Assembly (NCBI GenBank): GCA_903904685.1
Contig: CAIVDS010000044.1
Location: 25,105-89,104, forward strand
Origin: an uncultured Verrucomicrobiota bacterium
Lineage (GTDB): Bacteria; Verrucomicrobiota; Verrucomicrobiia; Opitutales; Opitutaceae
Direction of reading: 5' to 3'
Length of the DNA stretch: 64,000 nt
The position numbers were made by a program, and so were the translations under genes. Below are positions 23,156 through 33,082 of the stretch, one piece after another; position 1 is the first letter of the stretch, and the number at the start of each line of letters is the position of its first letter. Under the pieces are notes generated by a model, which ran no database searches, had not been told where the DNA came from, and worked only from the letters and a program-made list of their open reading frames with translations.

Positions 23156-24046
23156 TCACATCAAAGGAGCTCGTTTGATTAGACCGTGTTTTCGCCAGTG
23201 CCGGATCAAGCCGACAAAAATGTAGGCAAGACAAGCGACAAACATTCCGTATTCTTTGAATGCGACGACAGCTGCCGACACCACACCGAAAATGACAAAA
23301 GTGGTGAGTTTTGTTTTCGTTTGGAGGTCAATTTGCTTGCCGCTAGGATATCGAACTGTGCTGACCATGAGCATCGCGATCAGCAACAACAACGGCGGCA
23401 AGGCGAGCGCCCAGTGTTGCAGCGAACGATCATGTGCTGCGAGATTCAAGAGAAATAACACAAGTGAGGCCACCGTGCCTGCGGCGGCCGGCACAGGCAG
23501 CCCAATAAACTCTTTGCTGCTAGGTTTTGTTTCTTGGTGTTTGTGCAGCAATGGATTAGTAATGACATTGAATCGAGCCAGCCTAATGGCTGCGCATAAG
23601 AGATAAACAAATCCCAATAGCCCGCCGATGTTACGAAAAACAGGATAACCTTGCGTAGGTGAAAGGATAAGAAAGAAAACCATCAAGGCTGGAGCAACCC
23701 CGAATGAGACTACGTCTGCCAAAGAATCAAATTCTGCCCCAAACAACGATTCACGTCCTCCCATGCGAGCGAGTCGTCCATCTAACATGTCGAACGCCAT
23801 AGCACCGAAAATGAACCAAACCGCCTGCGTGTAAAGTTCACTGGCAAATGGTGTGATGGTTCCAAAGGCTGGCTCGGCATTTTGCATGTCGTAGTGCGCT
23901 CGGATACACCAGATAATGGCCATGAAACCACAAAATAAATTTCCAGCCGTCATTAAGTTAGGCAAGAAATAGATCCGGCTTGCCTGGGTAACGTTATAGG
24001 GGTTTTCGTGGTCGTTATCCATCGGGAGTGAATCGTCGTCGATCAT
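23156..24046 (-). CDS. pssA: CDP-diacylglycerol--serine O-phosphatidyltransferase
   Basis: YFLPNLMTAGNLFCGFMAI...FDMLDGRLARMGGRESLFGAEFDSLADVVSFGVAPALM; CDP-alcohol phosphotransferase DGxxAR...GxxxDxxxD motif. Confidence 0.92.
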   Translation of the reverse strand: MIDDDSLPMDNDHENPYNVTQASRIYFLPNLMTAGNLFCGFMAIIWCIRAHYDMQNAEPAFGTITPFASELYTQAVWFIFGAMAFDMLDGRLARMGGRESLFGAEFDSLADVVSFGVAPALMVFFLILSPTQGYPVFRNIGGLLGFVYLLCAAIRLARFNVITNPLLHKHQETKPSSKEFIGLPVPAAAGTVASLVLFLLNLAAHDRSLQHWALALPPLLLLIAMLMVSTVRYPSGKQIDLQTKTKLTTFVIFGVVSAAVVAFKEYGMFVACLAYIFVGLIRHWRKHGLIKRAPLM

Positions 24047-24057
24047 GGTATGCAGAA

Positions 24058-24411
24058 TTATTTGGTGAGCGATTCGAGATATTTCCAAAACTTGGAATGT
24101 TGTTCCACTAGTTGGCTTTCAGAAATAGGTAATTTATTGCGCAACAAGAAATCTTCCAATGAGTTCTTATGCAGAATATAAAGGACGTGAAGAGCTTCGG
24201 GGCCGCGCGTTTCAAAGTAAAACCGGTGATCTCCACAGCGCAGCCGATAAAGAGACTGGCCGGCACGGTTGAAATGGCCAAGCGGTTCACGGGGATGTTC
24301 CAGATCAGCCGGTTTCAATGAACTGATCGGTTCAATCACCTCCATCTGCAAAAGCTTATCGAGCTTGTTGAGTTCGAGCATGCTTTGTTCGGAAAAAGTG
24401 ACCTGATACAT
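24058..24411 (-). CDS. RelE/ParE-like fold protein without a visible antitoxin
   Basis: MYQVTFSEQSMLELNKLDKLLQMEVIEPISSL...RAGQSLYRLRCGDHRFYFETRGPEALHVLYILHKNSLEDFLLR; RelE-like N-terminus and RLRCGDHRFYF strand pattern. Track ORF extends upstream unsupported. Confidence 0.6.
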   Translation of the reverse strand: MYQVTFSEQSMLELNKLDKLLQMEVIEPISSLKPADLEHPREPLGHFNRAGQSLYRLRCGDHRFYFETRGPEALHVLYILHKNSLEDFLLRNKLPISESQLVEQHSKFWKYLESLTK

Positions 24412-24644
24412 GAGTGGTGAAAGATGATCACGGAAGATCCACTCGATTGAGCCTGGTAATGCGGCCCTTGCTCTGGCGTTGTGCCAGAAACAAGGGGCGC
24501 GCCAACAAGCCCGCTGCGATCCCCATGAAGTATTCTTTTCTAGCTCCTGCTTGCCTTGCGGCAACGCTATTCGTTTTACATGAACTGGCCGTAGAAGAAA
24601 AGGAGTATGGTGCCGCTTTCGCCCATAAATGAAAAATAGATGGC

Positions 24645-27038
24645 GTGGACAGCTTTCGATGCGCACATCTTTTTGCGATGTGTTTGAGCCGGTTTATTCT
24701 CTCTGTTTCCGGATGGATGTTTTTTATGGCGGGAGGTTGTCTTCATGCCGCCGAACCTGCGCTGGTTACGCTCGACATTCCGGTGTTGGTGGCGGGCTAC
24801 GGAAGCGCATTTTTTGAGGAGACCGCGCGCGAGTTTGAGGTCCTGCGTCCAGGGGTGAAAGTCCGCATTCATGGCAATCCGCGCATCGACGACCAGGTGC
24901 GCATCCGCGTCATGGCTGGCGATGCGCCCGACGCGACTGACGCCGTCTTGCTTTATCCGAATCTTATTAAAGCCGGGCGCATCGTTGATCTCTCGCCCTA
25001 CCTAGATGGTCCCAATTGGGAAGGCGACGCCCGCTGGCGCGATACGTTCGCTCCTGGCGTGCTCGAGCGCTGGACTGCTGCGAATGCCGAGGCGAATGTC
25101 AGCGAGTCGCAAACTCCCGTTTACGGCCTGCCATTTGCTCATGCGGTTTGGACGATTTTTTACGATAAAAAACGGTTTCGCGAAAACGGCTGGACGGTAC
25201 CGCGAACATGGGATGAGTTTTTCTCGCTGTGCGAACGGATTAAGGCTCGTGGCATTGCCCCGCTTTCCCTCCCCGGAGTATTCATGCGTTATGGCGATGC
25301 CTTTTTGCGAGCCGCCCATTATAATTTGGTTGGGCCCGAGGGCTATCTCGCCTACAACCAACTCGCGCCCGGCACCCGCACCGATCCGCGTTTCATCCGT
25401 GCAGCCGGAGTGCTGCAACAGCTGAGTACCCGCCACTTAGTCAGGGGATGGGAGGGTATGAATCACACGGCGGCTCAACTGGCATTCATCGAAGGCCGGG
25501 CCGCCATGATCGTTTCGGCCTCTTGGTTTGTGAACGAGATGCGCGGGAAATTGCCCGTCGGGTTTGAATTGGGCGCGATGAATTTCCCGGTTTTCACGGA
25601 TGGGATCACCGATCCGGACACGCTTCAGACCCAGAGCGCCTATTATTTCCTTTTTGCCAAGGGTGATCCGGCGCGAGAACGGGCCACGGTGGATTTTTTC
25701 CGCTACCTCACCTCGCGCACCCGAGCCCGGCACTTTGTGCAAACAGTAGATTCGCCGGTGGCAATGCGCGTGGTGAAGCCCGAGGATTATTCACCAGCGA
25801 TGCGCGACACCGGGATGTTGATCGCGCGGAGTCCAGGGACTTTCGATGCGGCTCCGCCAGCCTCCGCTGCGCAGCTCGCATTCATCAACCAAGCGATGAC
25901 TGATGCGCGTTATCTGTTGATGACCGGACGAATCACGCCGCAGACATTCGGCGAACGGCTTGAAGCTGCAGCTGGTGCGGAACGAGCGCGTCGTACGGAG
26001 CCTGAGCGCGTGGAGGTTCGGCATGGTTTTGCCACCGTGATGCTACTACTTTCGCTCGCGTTTTTAGTGGCGTGGATCACTTGGACGAAGGCGAGAGCCT
26101 TATTATGGAAGCAGCAATCAGGCATGGGAGTGCAATCAGGTTTACAAGCATCTGAGCATCTTGGACGGCTGCGCGGACCCTTGGCGTTTAGCTTCGTCGG
26201 GCCAGCGATGCTGCTTTTTGGAGCGTTTGTGATTCTGCCGGGAATGATTTCGTTCGTGTGGGCGTTTACGCGGTGGGACGGGTTTGGCGAACGTGCCTAC
26301 GCGGGGCTGTTTAACTTTAAGTGGCTCCTTCTGGAGAGTGACGTCTTCTGGTTCGCGCTGAAAAACAATCTCTACCTCATGATCGTGCCTGCGCTGGTGG
26401 TGGTGCCGGCGGCGCTTTTTTTCGCGACGCTCATCCATCGTGGCGTCTGGGGCGCGGCTGTTTTTCGAGTGGTATTTCTTTTTCCCAATATGCTGGGTGG
26501 CATCGCGGCGACACTGTTGTGGATGAGCGCCTATGATCCGCACGGTGGTTTGGTGAACACTCTTCTGGTCAAGCTGGGCCTGACGGAGTTTCAGGGGTTC
26601 GCGTGGCTTTCTCAGGCGCATCTTTATGGCGCGCTCATCCCGATCTACCTATGGATGGCGTGTGGGTTCAACCTCGTGCTTTACCTGGCGGCGATGGAGG
26701 GGATTCCGGCCGATCTTTACGAGGCGGCGGAGATCGAAGGGGCGTCGAAAGCCCGGCAGTTTTTCACCATCACCATGCCGTTGATTCGCGAGATTTTGAT
26801 GATTTCGGCGGTGTTTCTTGTGATCGGCGGACTGAACGCCTTCGAGATGATCTGGCTGCTTACATCGCAAGACCCCGCGAGCGGTTCGCATACGCTGAGC
26901 ACGCTGATGGTTTCGACGCTGTTTCAGGAATTTCAGATCGGCCGTGCGACTGCAATTGCCGTGGTGATGTTCATGCTCGTTCTTATCGGCAGCGCTGCGG
27001 TGATGCGTGCGCTCAAGCGCGAAACCGTGGAGATGTGA
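24645..27038 (+). CDS. fused ABC sugar solute-binding protein / MalF-type permease
   Basis: Residues ~1-430 family-1 SBP (YGLPFAHAVWTIFYDKKRFRENGWTVPRTWDEFF); then linker TM and permease with EAAEIEGASKARQFFTITMPLI loop. Confidence 0.85.
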   Translation: MDSFRCAHLFAMCLSRFILSVSGWMFFMAGGCLHAAEPALVTLDIPVLVAGYGSAFFEETAREFEVLRPGVKVRIHGNPRIDDQVRIRVMAGDAPDATDAVLLYPNLIKAGRIVDLSPYLDGPNWEGDARWRDTFAPGVLERWTAANAEANVSESQTPVYGLPFAHAVWTIFYDKKRFRENGWTVPRTWDEFFSLCERIKARGIAPLSLPGVFMRYGDAFLRAAHYNLVGPEGYLAYNQLAPGTRTDPRFIRAAGVLQQLSTRHLVRGWEGMNHTAAQLAFIEGRAAMIVSASWFVNEMRGKLPVGFELGAMNFPVFTDGITDPDTLQTQSAYYFLFAKGDPARERATVDFFRYLTSRTRARHFVQTVDSPVAMRVVKPEDYSPAMRDTGMLIARSPGTFDAAPPASAAQLAFINQAMTDARYLLMTGRITPQTFGERLEAAAGAERARRTEPERVEVRHGFATVMLLLSLAFLVAWITWTKARALLWKQQSGMGVQSGLQASEHLGRLRGPLAFSFVGPAMLLFGAFVILPGMISFVWAFTRWDGFGERAYAGLFNFKWLLLESDVFWFALKNNLYLMIVPALVVVPAALFFATLIHRGVWGAAVFRVVFLFPNMLGGIAATLLWMSAYDPHGGLVNTLLVKLGLTEFQGFAWLSQAHLYGALIPIYLWMACGFNLVLYLAAMEGIPADLYEAAEIEGASKARQFFTITMPLIREILMISAVFLVIGGLNAFEMIWLLTSQDPASGSHTLSTLMVSTLFQEFQIGRATAIAVVMFMLVLIGSAAVMRALKRETVEM

Positions 27039-27051
27039 ACTGACCCAACCA

Positions 27052-27891
27052 ATGAAAATTTCCCGCGTCATTATTTCTACCGTGCTGGCCGGTTATTTAA
27101 TGTGGGTGGTGTTTCCGATGGCCTGAGTCGCGTATTCGTCGCTGAAGACGGACGAGGCGATTTTCCGCGATACGTTCGCCTTGCCGCCGTTGGATGATCT
27201 ACAGACCGATAACTATGCGCGGGCTTGGCGTGAGGCGAAGTTTGGAGATTATTGTCTCAACTCGGTCGTCGTGACGGTATCGTCGGTCGCGCTGATCGTG
27301 ATGCTCGGATCGATGGCGGCGTATGCGTTGGCGCGGTTTTATCATCCGCTCGGGCGCTGGGCGTTCTGGCTGTTTCTCGCGGGTCTTATGATTCCGGTTC
27401 AACTTTCTATCGTACCGTTGTTTTTTGAACTGCGCGCGATGGGGCTGCTCAATTCCAGGATTGGGCTCATCTTGGTTTACACGGCGAATGGATTACCCTT
27501 TTCGATTTTTATTCTCGCGGGTTTTTTCAAGGCGTTGCCGCGATCCCTCTACGAAGCGGCGGTGGTGGACGGTTGTTCGGAGGCGTCGGCGTTCTGGCGC
27601 GTGTTGCTACCGCTGGCGAAACCTGGATTGATGACGGTGGCGATTTTCCAGTTCATCGGCATCTGGAAGGAGTATTTTTTCGCCTTCATGTTCACGGGCG
27701 GTGACGCCGGAGCAGGAGCGAGGACGTTGCCGTTGGGGTTGGCCAACCTCTCCATCACATCGCAATACCGCAGTGACTACGGGATGTTGTTCGCCGGTCT
27801 GGTGGTCGTGACCGTGCCGATATTGATCGTCTTTATTGCGCTCCAAAAACACCTCGTAAAAGGCATCACGGCGGGGGCGATAAAGGGTTAG
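27052..27891 (+). pseudogene. MalG-type ABC sugar permease with in-frame TGA at codon 25
   Basis: MKISRVIISTVLAGYLMWVVFPMA*VAYSSLKTDEAIFRDTFALPPLDDLQTDNYARAW...EAAVVDGCSEASAFWRVLLPLAKPGLMTV; TGA at 27124-27126. Track ORF 27181..27891 is the downstream part. Confidence 0.8.
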
Positions 27892-27971
27892 CAAAACGCG
27901 GGTGATATGCGTGTTCGTGCTGGATTGCCTAGGCGGACGTGGTTACACACATACCTTTCTATTACTCCGCC

Positions 27972-30368
27972 ATGTCCACGCATGAAGTTTCCCCTGTTCC
28001 GTTTGATGCGGTTCCCTTGAGCGGGGATGGAGCCAAGTATTTGGAATGGCTGCGGCGTGGTATTAACGAGCATGCTATCGTAGCGGTGACCGACGCGCAG
28101 GGCGTGATTACTTATGCCAATGGCCGATTTTGCGAGACATCTGGTTATACTCGTCACGAATTGATGGGTCAAACCCATCGCCTGCTTAAATCAGGCATTC
28201 ATCCGGCGGAATTTTATGCGGATCTTTGGCGGAGCATTACGGGCGGGCGCGTCTGGCATGGGACGATTTGCAACCGCACCAAAGCCGGTGGTTTTTACTG
28301 GATGGAATGCACGATCATGCCGCTGCTCGGCTCCGACGGCAAACCACAGGGTTATCTTACCCTGTGCACGGACGTCACCGGTTTAAAGTCAGCCGAGGAA
28401 ACCGCCGCGCGTCTCGCGCATGACTACGCCGAGCAGGCATCCCTGTTGAACAACGCTCGCAGCCAGCTTCAGGTTTTCTTTGAACATGGCCCCGTTGGCC
28501 TGAGTTGGCGTGAGATGAGTGCCGACGGCCTGCCTGTGGGCAACTATGTCAATTCACGCTTTTGCGAGATCGTCGGGCTTTCCGCCGAGGAGGCGCGCGA
28601 CATGAAAAATATCCAGCAGAGCACGCATCCCGAGGATTGGGCCAAGCAGGAGGAGCTTGCGCACGCTCTCTATGCGGGCAACGGCGACCGATATAGTCTT
28701 GAGAAACGCTACATACACAAGGACGGCCGCGTAGTCTGGGCTAATCTTACCGTAGTGGTGCTGCGCAATGCAGTTGGTCGCGTCATACATCATTTTGGGA
28801 TGTTGGAGGACGTCACGGCCCGGCATGAGGCCGAGGTAGAATTGCGTCGAAGCGAAGCGCGCTGGCGTACCTACCTGCAGACTGCGAGCGAGATCCTTTA
28901 TGCGATCACGCCGGAAGGCTTGATCAAGTTTGCGACTCATGCATGGACCGCGAAACTTGGGCATAAAATTGACGAAGTCCTGGGGCATGCCTACACGGAT
29001 TTTGTCCATCCGGATGATCTTGCCTGCTTCACGGCCTTTGTAAGCGAGACGCTCGAAAAGGGCACCAACGCCGGCGGGATCGAATACCGTGTCCACCACA
29101 AAGATGGATACTGGATCTGGCATGCCTCGACCGGCTCCGCCTACACTGATCGTGATGGTCGCCGGGCGTTCTTTGGCGTGGGGCGCGATATCAGCATCCG
29201 CCGCAAGGCCCAAGATGAGCTTAAGGCCTCGCTGGCCAAGCGTGAAGAGTTGGAACAGATCATAAACCGCTCGCCCTCTGTCGTCGTGCTTTGGAAGGCG
29301 GAGAACAACTGGCCGGTGGAATATGTTTCACAGAGCATCCGGCAGTTCGGCTATCAGCCCGAGGAATTTACCAGCCGGAAGCTGAGCTTCCGCAGCATCA
29401 CCCATCCTGACGACCGAGAGAGGGTGGGCGTGGAGGTGGATGTCCATGCTGCTGCGGGTCATCGCGAATATAATCAAGAATACCGTGTTGTTTGCGCCGA
29501 CGGCTCGGTGCGCTGGGTGGACGACCATACGGTGGTCCGTTTTGATTCTGCCGGACAGGTGACCCATCACGAGGGCCTCATCACTGACATCACCGCCAGA
29601 AAGGATGCCGAGGATCGCGAACGTGACCTGCGTGAGCGCGACCTGCGGCTTGCCGGCGAGGTGCAACATCACCTGCGTCCGCATGTGTTTCCCGATATCG
29701 GCGAAGTCGAGATCGAAGCGCTGTCTCAGCCATCCACGCATCTGGGCGGTGATTATTACGACGTGCTCGCGGTGGATAAGCGCCGCTGGGGCTTTGTCAT
29801 CGCCGACGTGGCCGGCAAGGGGCCTGCGGCCGCCTTGATGATGGCGGCGTGCCGGGCGACCCTGCGTTTGTGCGCGGTGGGAGAGCCGAGCGCCGCCGTG
29901 GTCGCAAAACGCGTGAACCGTGCCCTTCATGGAGACATGCCGTTGGGCATGTTCATCTCGCTCTTTTACGGTATCCTCGATCTGGACACAAATCGCTTCA
30001 ATTATGTTCGGGCCGGTCATGAACCTGCGCTGCTTTTGCGGGCGGACGGTGGTGAACCCGAATTGTTGGCGGCCGGCGGGCTGGCCCTAGGGTTTGACGA
30101 CGGCCCGGTCTTTGACGCCACGCTTGAGGCGGGGGAGGTGGAGCTGAGGCCGGGAGATCTACTGGCGCTCTACACCGATGGCATCACCGAGGCGGCGAAT
30201 GCCGTCGGCGATGAGTTTGGCCGCGACCGTTTCGCCCAAGTGCTCGCCCGCCACGAACAGACGTCGCTCGCCAAGATGGTGGATAAACTTGATCGTTACC
30301 TCCGTCAGTTCTCCGCGCTCGCCCAGCGCAACGACGATCGCACCTTGCTACTCATTCGTCCACGATGA
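27972..30368 (+). CDS. multi-PAS protein with C-terminal SpoIIE/PP2C-type phosphatase domain
   Basis: Four PAS-like repeats, then LAGEVQHHLRPHVFPDI...GGDYYDVLAVDKRRWGFVIADVAGKGPAAALMMA...ALYTDGITEAAN. Confidence 0.9.
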   Translation: MSTHEVSPVPFDAVPLSGDGAKYLEWLRRGINEHAIVAVTDAQGVITYANGRFCETSGYTRHELMGQTHRLLKSGIHPAEFYADLWRSITGGRVWHGTICNRTKAGGFYWMECTIMPLLGSDGKPQGYLTLCTDVTGLKSAEETAARLAHDYAEQASLLNNARSQLQVFFEHGPVGLSWREMSADGLPVGNYVNSRFCEIVGLSAEEARDMKNIQQSTHPEDWAKQEELAHALYAGNGDRYSLEKRYIHKDGRVVWANLTVVVLRNAVGRVIHHFGMLEDVTARHEAEVELRRSEARWRTYLQTASEILYAITPEGLIKFATHAWTAKLGHKIDEVLGHAYTDFVHPDDLACFTAFVSETLEKGTNAGGIEYRVHHKDGYWIWHASTGSAYTDRDGRRAFFGVGRDISIRRKAQDELKASLAKREELEQIINRSPSVVVLWKAENNWPVEYVSQSIRQFGYQPEEFTSRKLSFRSITHPDDRERVGVEVDVHAAAGHREYNQEYRVVCADGSVRWVDDHTVVRFDSAGQVTHHEGLITDITARKDAEDRERDLRERDLRLAGEVQHHLRPHVFPDIGEVEIEALSQPSTHLGGDYYDVLAVDKRRWGFVIADVAGKGPAAALMMAACRATLRLCAVGEPSAAVVAKRVNRALHGDMPLGMFISLFYGILDLDTNRFNYVRAGHEPALLLRADGGEPELLAAGGLALGFDDGPVFDATLEAGEVELRPGDLLALYTDGITEAANAVGDEFGRDRFAQVLARHEQTSLAKMVDKLDRYLRQFSALAQRNDDRTLLLIRPR

Positions 30369-30630
30369 GATAATGTGCGGGTTTTCATGCCCTGTTTATG
30401 GTAGTGCCGCTGCATGGATTTTCGGCGGGGCTTTTGTTGGGATTGTTCGCGCGAAGATTGTCCATCTTATGGTTGGTTATATTTGCGTGCTGTTCTCTAA
30501 AAAACGAAGAGTATGTCTGCAAAAGTCCTGTTATGATCGGCACAATGAATTTGGTTATCCATTGCACTCAACGCATTGCTGCGGCGAAACCGTCAGCGAG
30601 GAATGAAGTGCGGGCAGGAAGGGTTTGCTC

Positions 30631-31437
30631 ATGAGCACGGGAAACGTGCCTTGGATCAAAGACGACCAGCGTGAGGTCACCCGTGTTTGTGCGCAAACCG
30701 GAGTCATGCTTCTTCAGCACAGCGCGGAGAGCGCCTTGGCGGAATCGATGGCGCGCAGGCTCGGGCTGGCGCTGGGCATGGACGCCGTTGAAATCGCGCT
30801 CATGGCCAACGGAATCACCGTCAGTACCATTCAGGCAGGCCGATGCCACACGACGGTGCGGCGCAATCTCGATCGCGGCATCAACATGCATGTCGTCACC
30901 GAGGTGCAGCGCACCATTTTGCAGGTAGAGGAAAACAAGCTGGACCTCGCGGGCGTGGCGCGCCGGCTCGATGCGATCAAGCCATCCCGTTATCCCCGTT
31001 GGCTGGTGTCGGTGATGGCGGGCCTTTCGTGCGCCGCTTTTGCGCGGCTGGGATCGCTGGCGGCGGGCTCCGAGGCCAACATTGGCACCTTTGTGCTCAC
31101 CTTTGTTGCGAGCGGCGTAGCCATGCAGGTGCGCCAGTGGCTGGCGCTTTTGCATTTCAATCCGTTGGTCAATTTTACCGCCGCCGCTTTTGTGGCCACC
31201 TCCATCGCCGCTCAAGGGGTGATCTGCCCCTGGGTGGACCGGCCCAAGGTCGCCATGTCGGCGTGCGTGCTTCTTTTCGTGCCAGGATTTCCGCTTATCA
31301 ACGCGGTTTCCGACATGGTGAAAGGTTATATAAACACGGGCATCTCGCGTGGCGTGATGGCTGTGCTGCTGCTGCTGGCGTGCTGCTGCGGCATCGTGCT
31401 CGCGATGACAGTTTGGAACGCTTGGACATGGTTATGA
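30631..31437 (+). CDS. threonine/serine exporter ThrE-type N-terminal half (DUF1212)
   Basis: TRVCAQTGVMLLQHSAESALAESMARRLGLALGMDAVEIALMANGI...; C-terminal TM helices. Confidence 0.8.
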   Translation: MSTGNVPWIKDDQREVTRVCAQTGVMLLQHSAESALAESMARRLGLALGMDAVEIALMANGITVSTIQAGRCHTTVRRNLDRGINMHVVTEVQRTILQVEENKLDLAGVARRLDAIKPSRYPRWLVSVMAGLSCAAFARLGSLAAGSEANIGTFVLTFVASGVAMQVRQWLALLHFNPLVNFTAAAFVATSIAAQGVICPWVDRPKVAMSACVLLFVPGFPLINAVSDMVKGYINTGISRGVMAVLLLLACCCGIVLAMTVWNAWTWL

Positions 31438-31901
31438 ATATTTTCTACACAGTTTTGCAGGATTTCGGACTCGCAGCCGTGCCGGCGGTGGGATTTGCCA
31501 TGATTTTCAATGTGCCCAAGGAGGCGCTCAAATATTGCGCGGTGGCGGGCGCCATCGGCCATGCGCTGCGTTTTAGTCTCTATCAAATCGGACCGCTGCC
31601 CATTGAATGGAGCACCTTGATCGCAGCCTGCGTGGTAAGTGTGATCGGCATCTATTGGGCGCAAAAATGGCGCGCCCACCCGAAGGTATTCACCGTGGCG
31701 GCGATCATCCCGATGATCCCGGGCGTCAATGCCTTTACCGCGCTTCTGGCGATGGTGGATCTTGAGCGCAAGGGGTTCTCCCAAGAGCTGCTCAAGACCG
31801 CGATCGACAACGGGCTGAGGGCTTTCTTCATCATTGCCGCATTGGCGGTCGGCTTGGCCATGCCGGGGCTGCTCTTCTATCGCCGCAAGCCGGTGGTGTG
31901 A
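31428..31901 (+). CDS. threonine/serine exporter second subunit (ThrE C-terminal/DUF3815-like)
   Basis: MVMNIFYTVLQDFGLAAVPAVGFAMIFNVPKEALKYCAVAGAIGHALR...VAAIIPMIPGVNAF; overlaps upstream stop. Confidence 0.8.
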   Translation: MVMNIFYTVLQDFGLAAVPAVGFAMIFNVPKEALKYCAVAGAIGHALRFSLYQIGPLPIEWSTLIAACVVSVIGIYWAQKWRAHPKVFTVAAIIPMIPGVNAFTALLAMVDLERKGFSQELLKTAIDNGLRAFFIIAALAVGLAMPGLLFYRRKPVV

Positions 31902-31973
31902 CATCCGCAAAACAACACGGTCTCTCCGTGGAAATCGGAGGACGTATCGTTTCTTTGAATCCTTAAAATCAAC

Positions 31974-32549
31974 TTACGGAAACAGCTCCTGCTCGGTCCA
32001 ATGGTTGCCGGTGCGCGTGTATTGGAGTCGTTCGTGCAGGCGGAAAGGGCGCTCCTTCCAGAGTTCGATCATCTGCGGTATCACGCGATAGCCGGTCCAG
32101 TTCTTGGGGCGCGGCACATGACCGCGCGGGTAGCGGAGCATTTCCGAGGCGACAGCGCGTTCGAGTTCGGCGTAACCGTCGAGTGGCTGCGACTGCCGGG
32201 ATGCGCGAGCGCCGATGCGACTCAGGTAGGGGCGGGAGTTGAAATAGGCGTCCGCTTCTTCGATCGATACGAGCTCGACGCGACCGTTGACCCGGACTTG
32301 GCGCCCCGGAGGATTCCAATAAAAGCAGAGGGAGGCGAAAGGGCAGTGGTCTAGATCCATAGCCTTCGGGCTCTCGGTGTTGGTATAGAAGACGAATCCT
32401 TGTTCATCGGCGTGTTTGAGCAGCACCATGCGCACCGATGGGTGGTTGTGTTCGTCAACCGTGCCGAGGGCCATAGCCGTTGGCTCATGCACGCCATGGC
32501 GTTTGGCGTCGTCGAGCCACGCTTGGAAGGTGTGCAGTGGGTTCGTCAT
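31974..32549 (-). CDS. pdxH: pyridoxamine 5'-phosphate oxidase
   Basis: MTNPLHTFQAWLDDAKR...PSVRMVLLKHADEQGFVFYTN...NWTGYRVIPQMIELWKERPFRLHERLQYTR. N-terminal 180 aa of track ORF rejected. Confidence 0.93.
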   Translation of the reverse strand: MTNPLHTFQAWLDDAKRHGVHEPTAMALGTVDEHNHPSVRMVLLKHADEQGFVFYTNTESPKAMDLDHCPFASLCFYWNPPGRQVRVNGRVELVSIEEADAYFNSRPYLSRIGARASRQSQPLDGYAELERAVASEMLRYPRGHVPRPKNWTGYRVIPQMIELWKERPFRLHERLQYTRTGNHWTEQELFP

Positions 32550-32647
32550 AAGCGCGGATTCTAGCAGATATTGCCTTCTCGCGCTGCGCATAGATTGACG
32601 GAAACTGCGCAAAACTAGCCGGAAGGAAGGCTTTCTAACAACGATCT

Positions 32648-33064
32648 TTGGCAGACGTGGTGAAGCTCGCTTTGTTACGTCGTATTGGCATGGTTCATCC
32701 GTGCCTGTTGCGCATGGAGCTGTGCAGGCGCGGCTTGAGCACACCGACCGACTGTCTTTGCTGCGGGGTTTGTTGTTTTTCCAATCTCGACACCTACGTG
32801 CGTGTAACCGGTCTTGACTGGGATCGGCTTGGTGTGGAGTCGGGACATATTGTGCATTTTGCGGGGAATCGTGCTTATATGAGGATGAAAAAAGGCCACT
32901 GTGCGGCGCTTGAGGTGAGGTGCACGGTGGACGGGGCGTCGGTGTTTTTTTGCACGGTTTATAAAAACCGCCCGCAGGTATGCCGCGATTTGGCGCGGGG
33001 TTCACCGGAATGTGAAGGCGAACGGGTGAAGAAGGCGGAGCGGGTAGGGCAGCGTGGAGCTTGA
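32648..33064 (+). CDS. YkgJ-type putative metal (Zn/Fe)-chelating cysteine cluster protein
   Basis: CLCCGVCCFSNLDTYVRVTGLDWDRLG...GHCAALEVRCTV...FCTVYKNRPQVCRDLARGSPEC. Confidence 0.75.
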   Translation: MADVVKLALLRRIGMVHPCLLRMELCRRGLSTPTDCLCCGVCCFSNLDTYVRVTGLDWDRLGVESGHIVHFAGNRAYMRMKKGHCAALEVRCTVDGASVFFCTVYKNRPQVCRDLARGSPECEGERVKKAERVGQRGA

Positions 33065-33082
33065 AATTTGCGAGGTTGACCG

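Noticed and set aside
27124-27126. TGA as selenocysteine in the MalG-type permease
   Set aside because: Position is where Trp is usual in the family and no convincing SECIS-like hairpin follows; nonsense change or base error is simpler.
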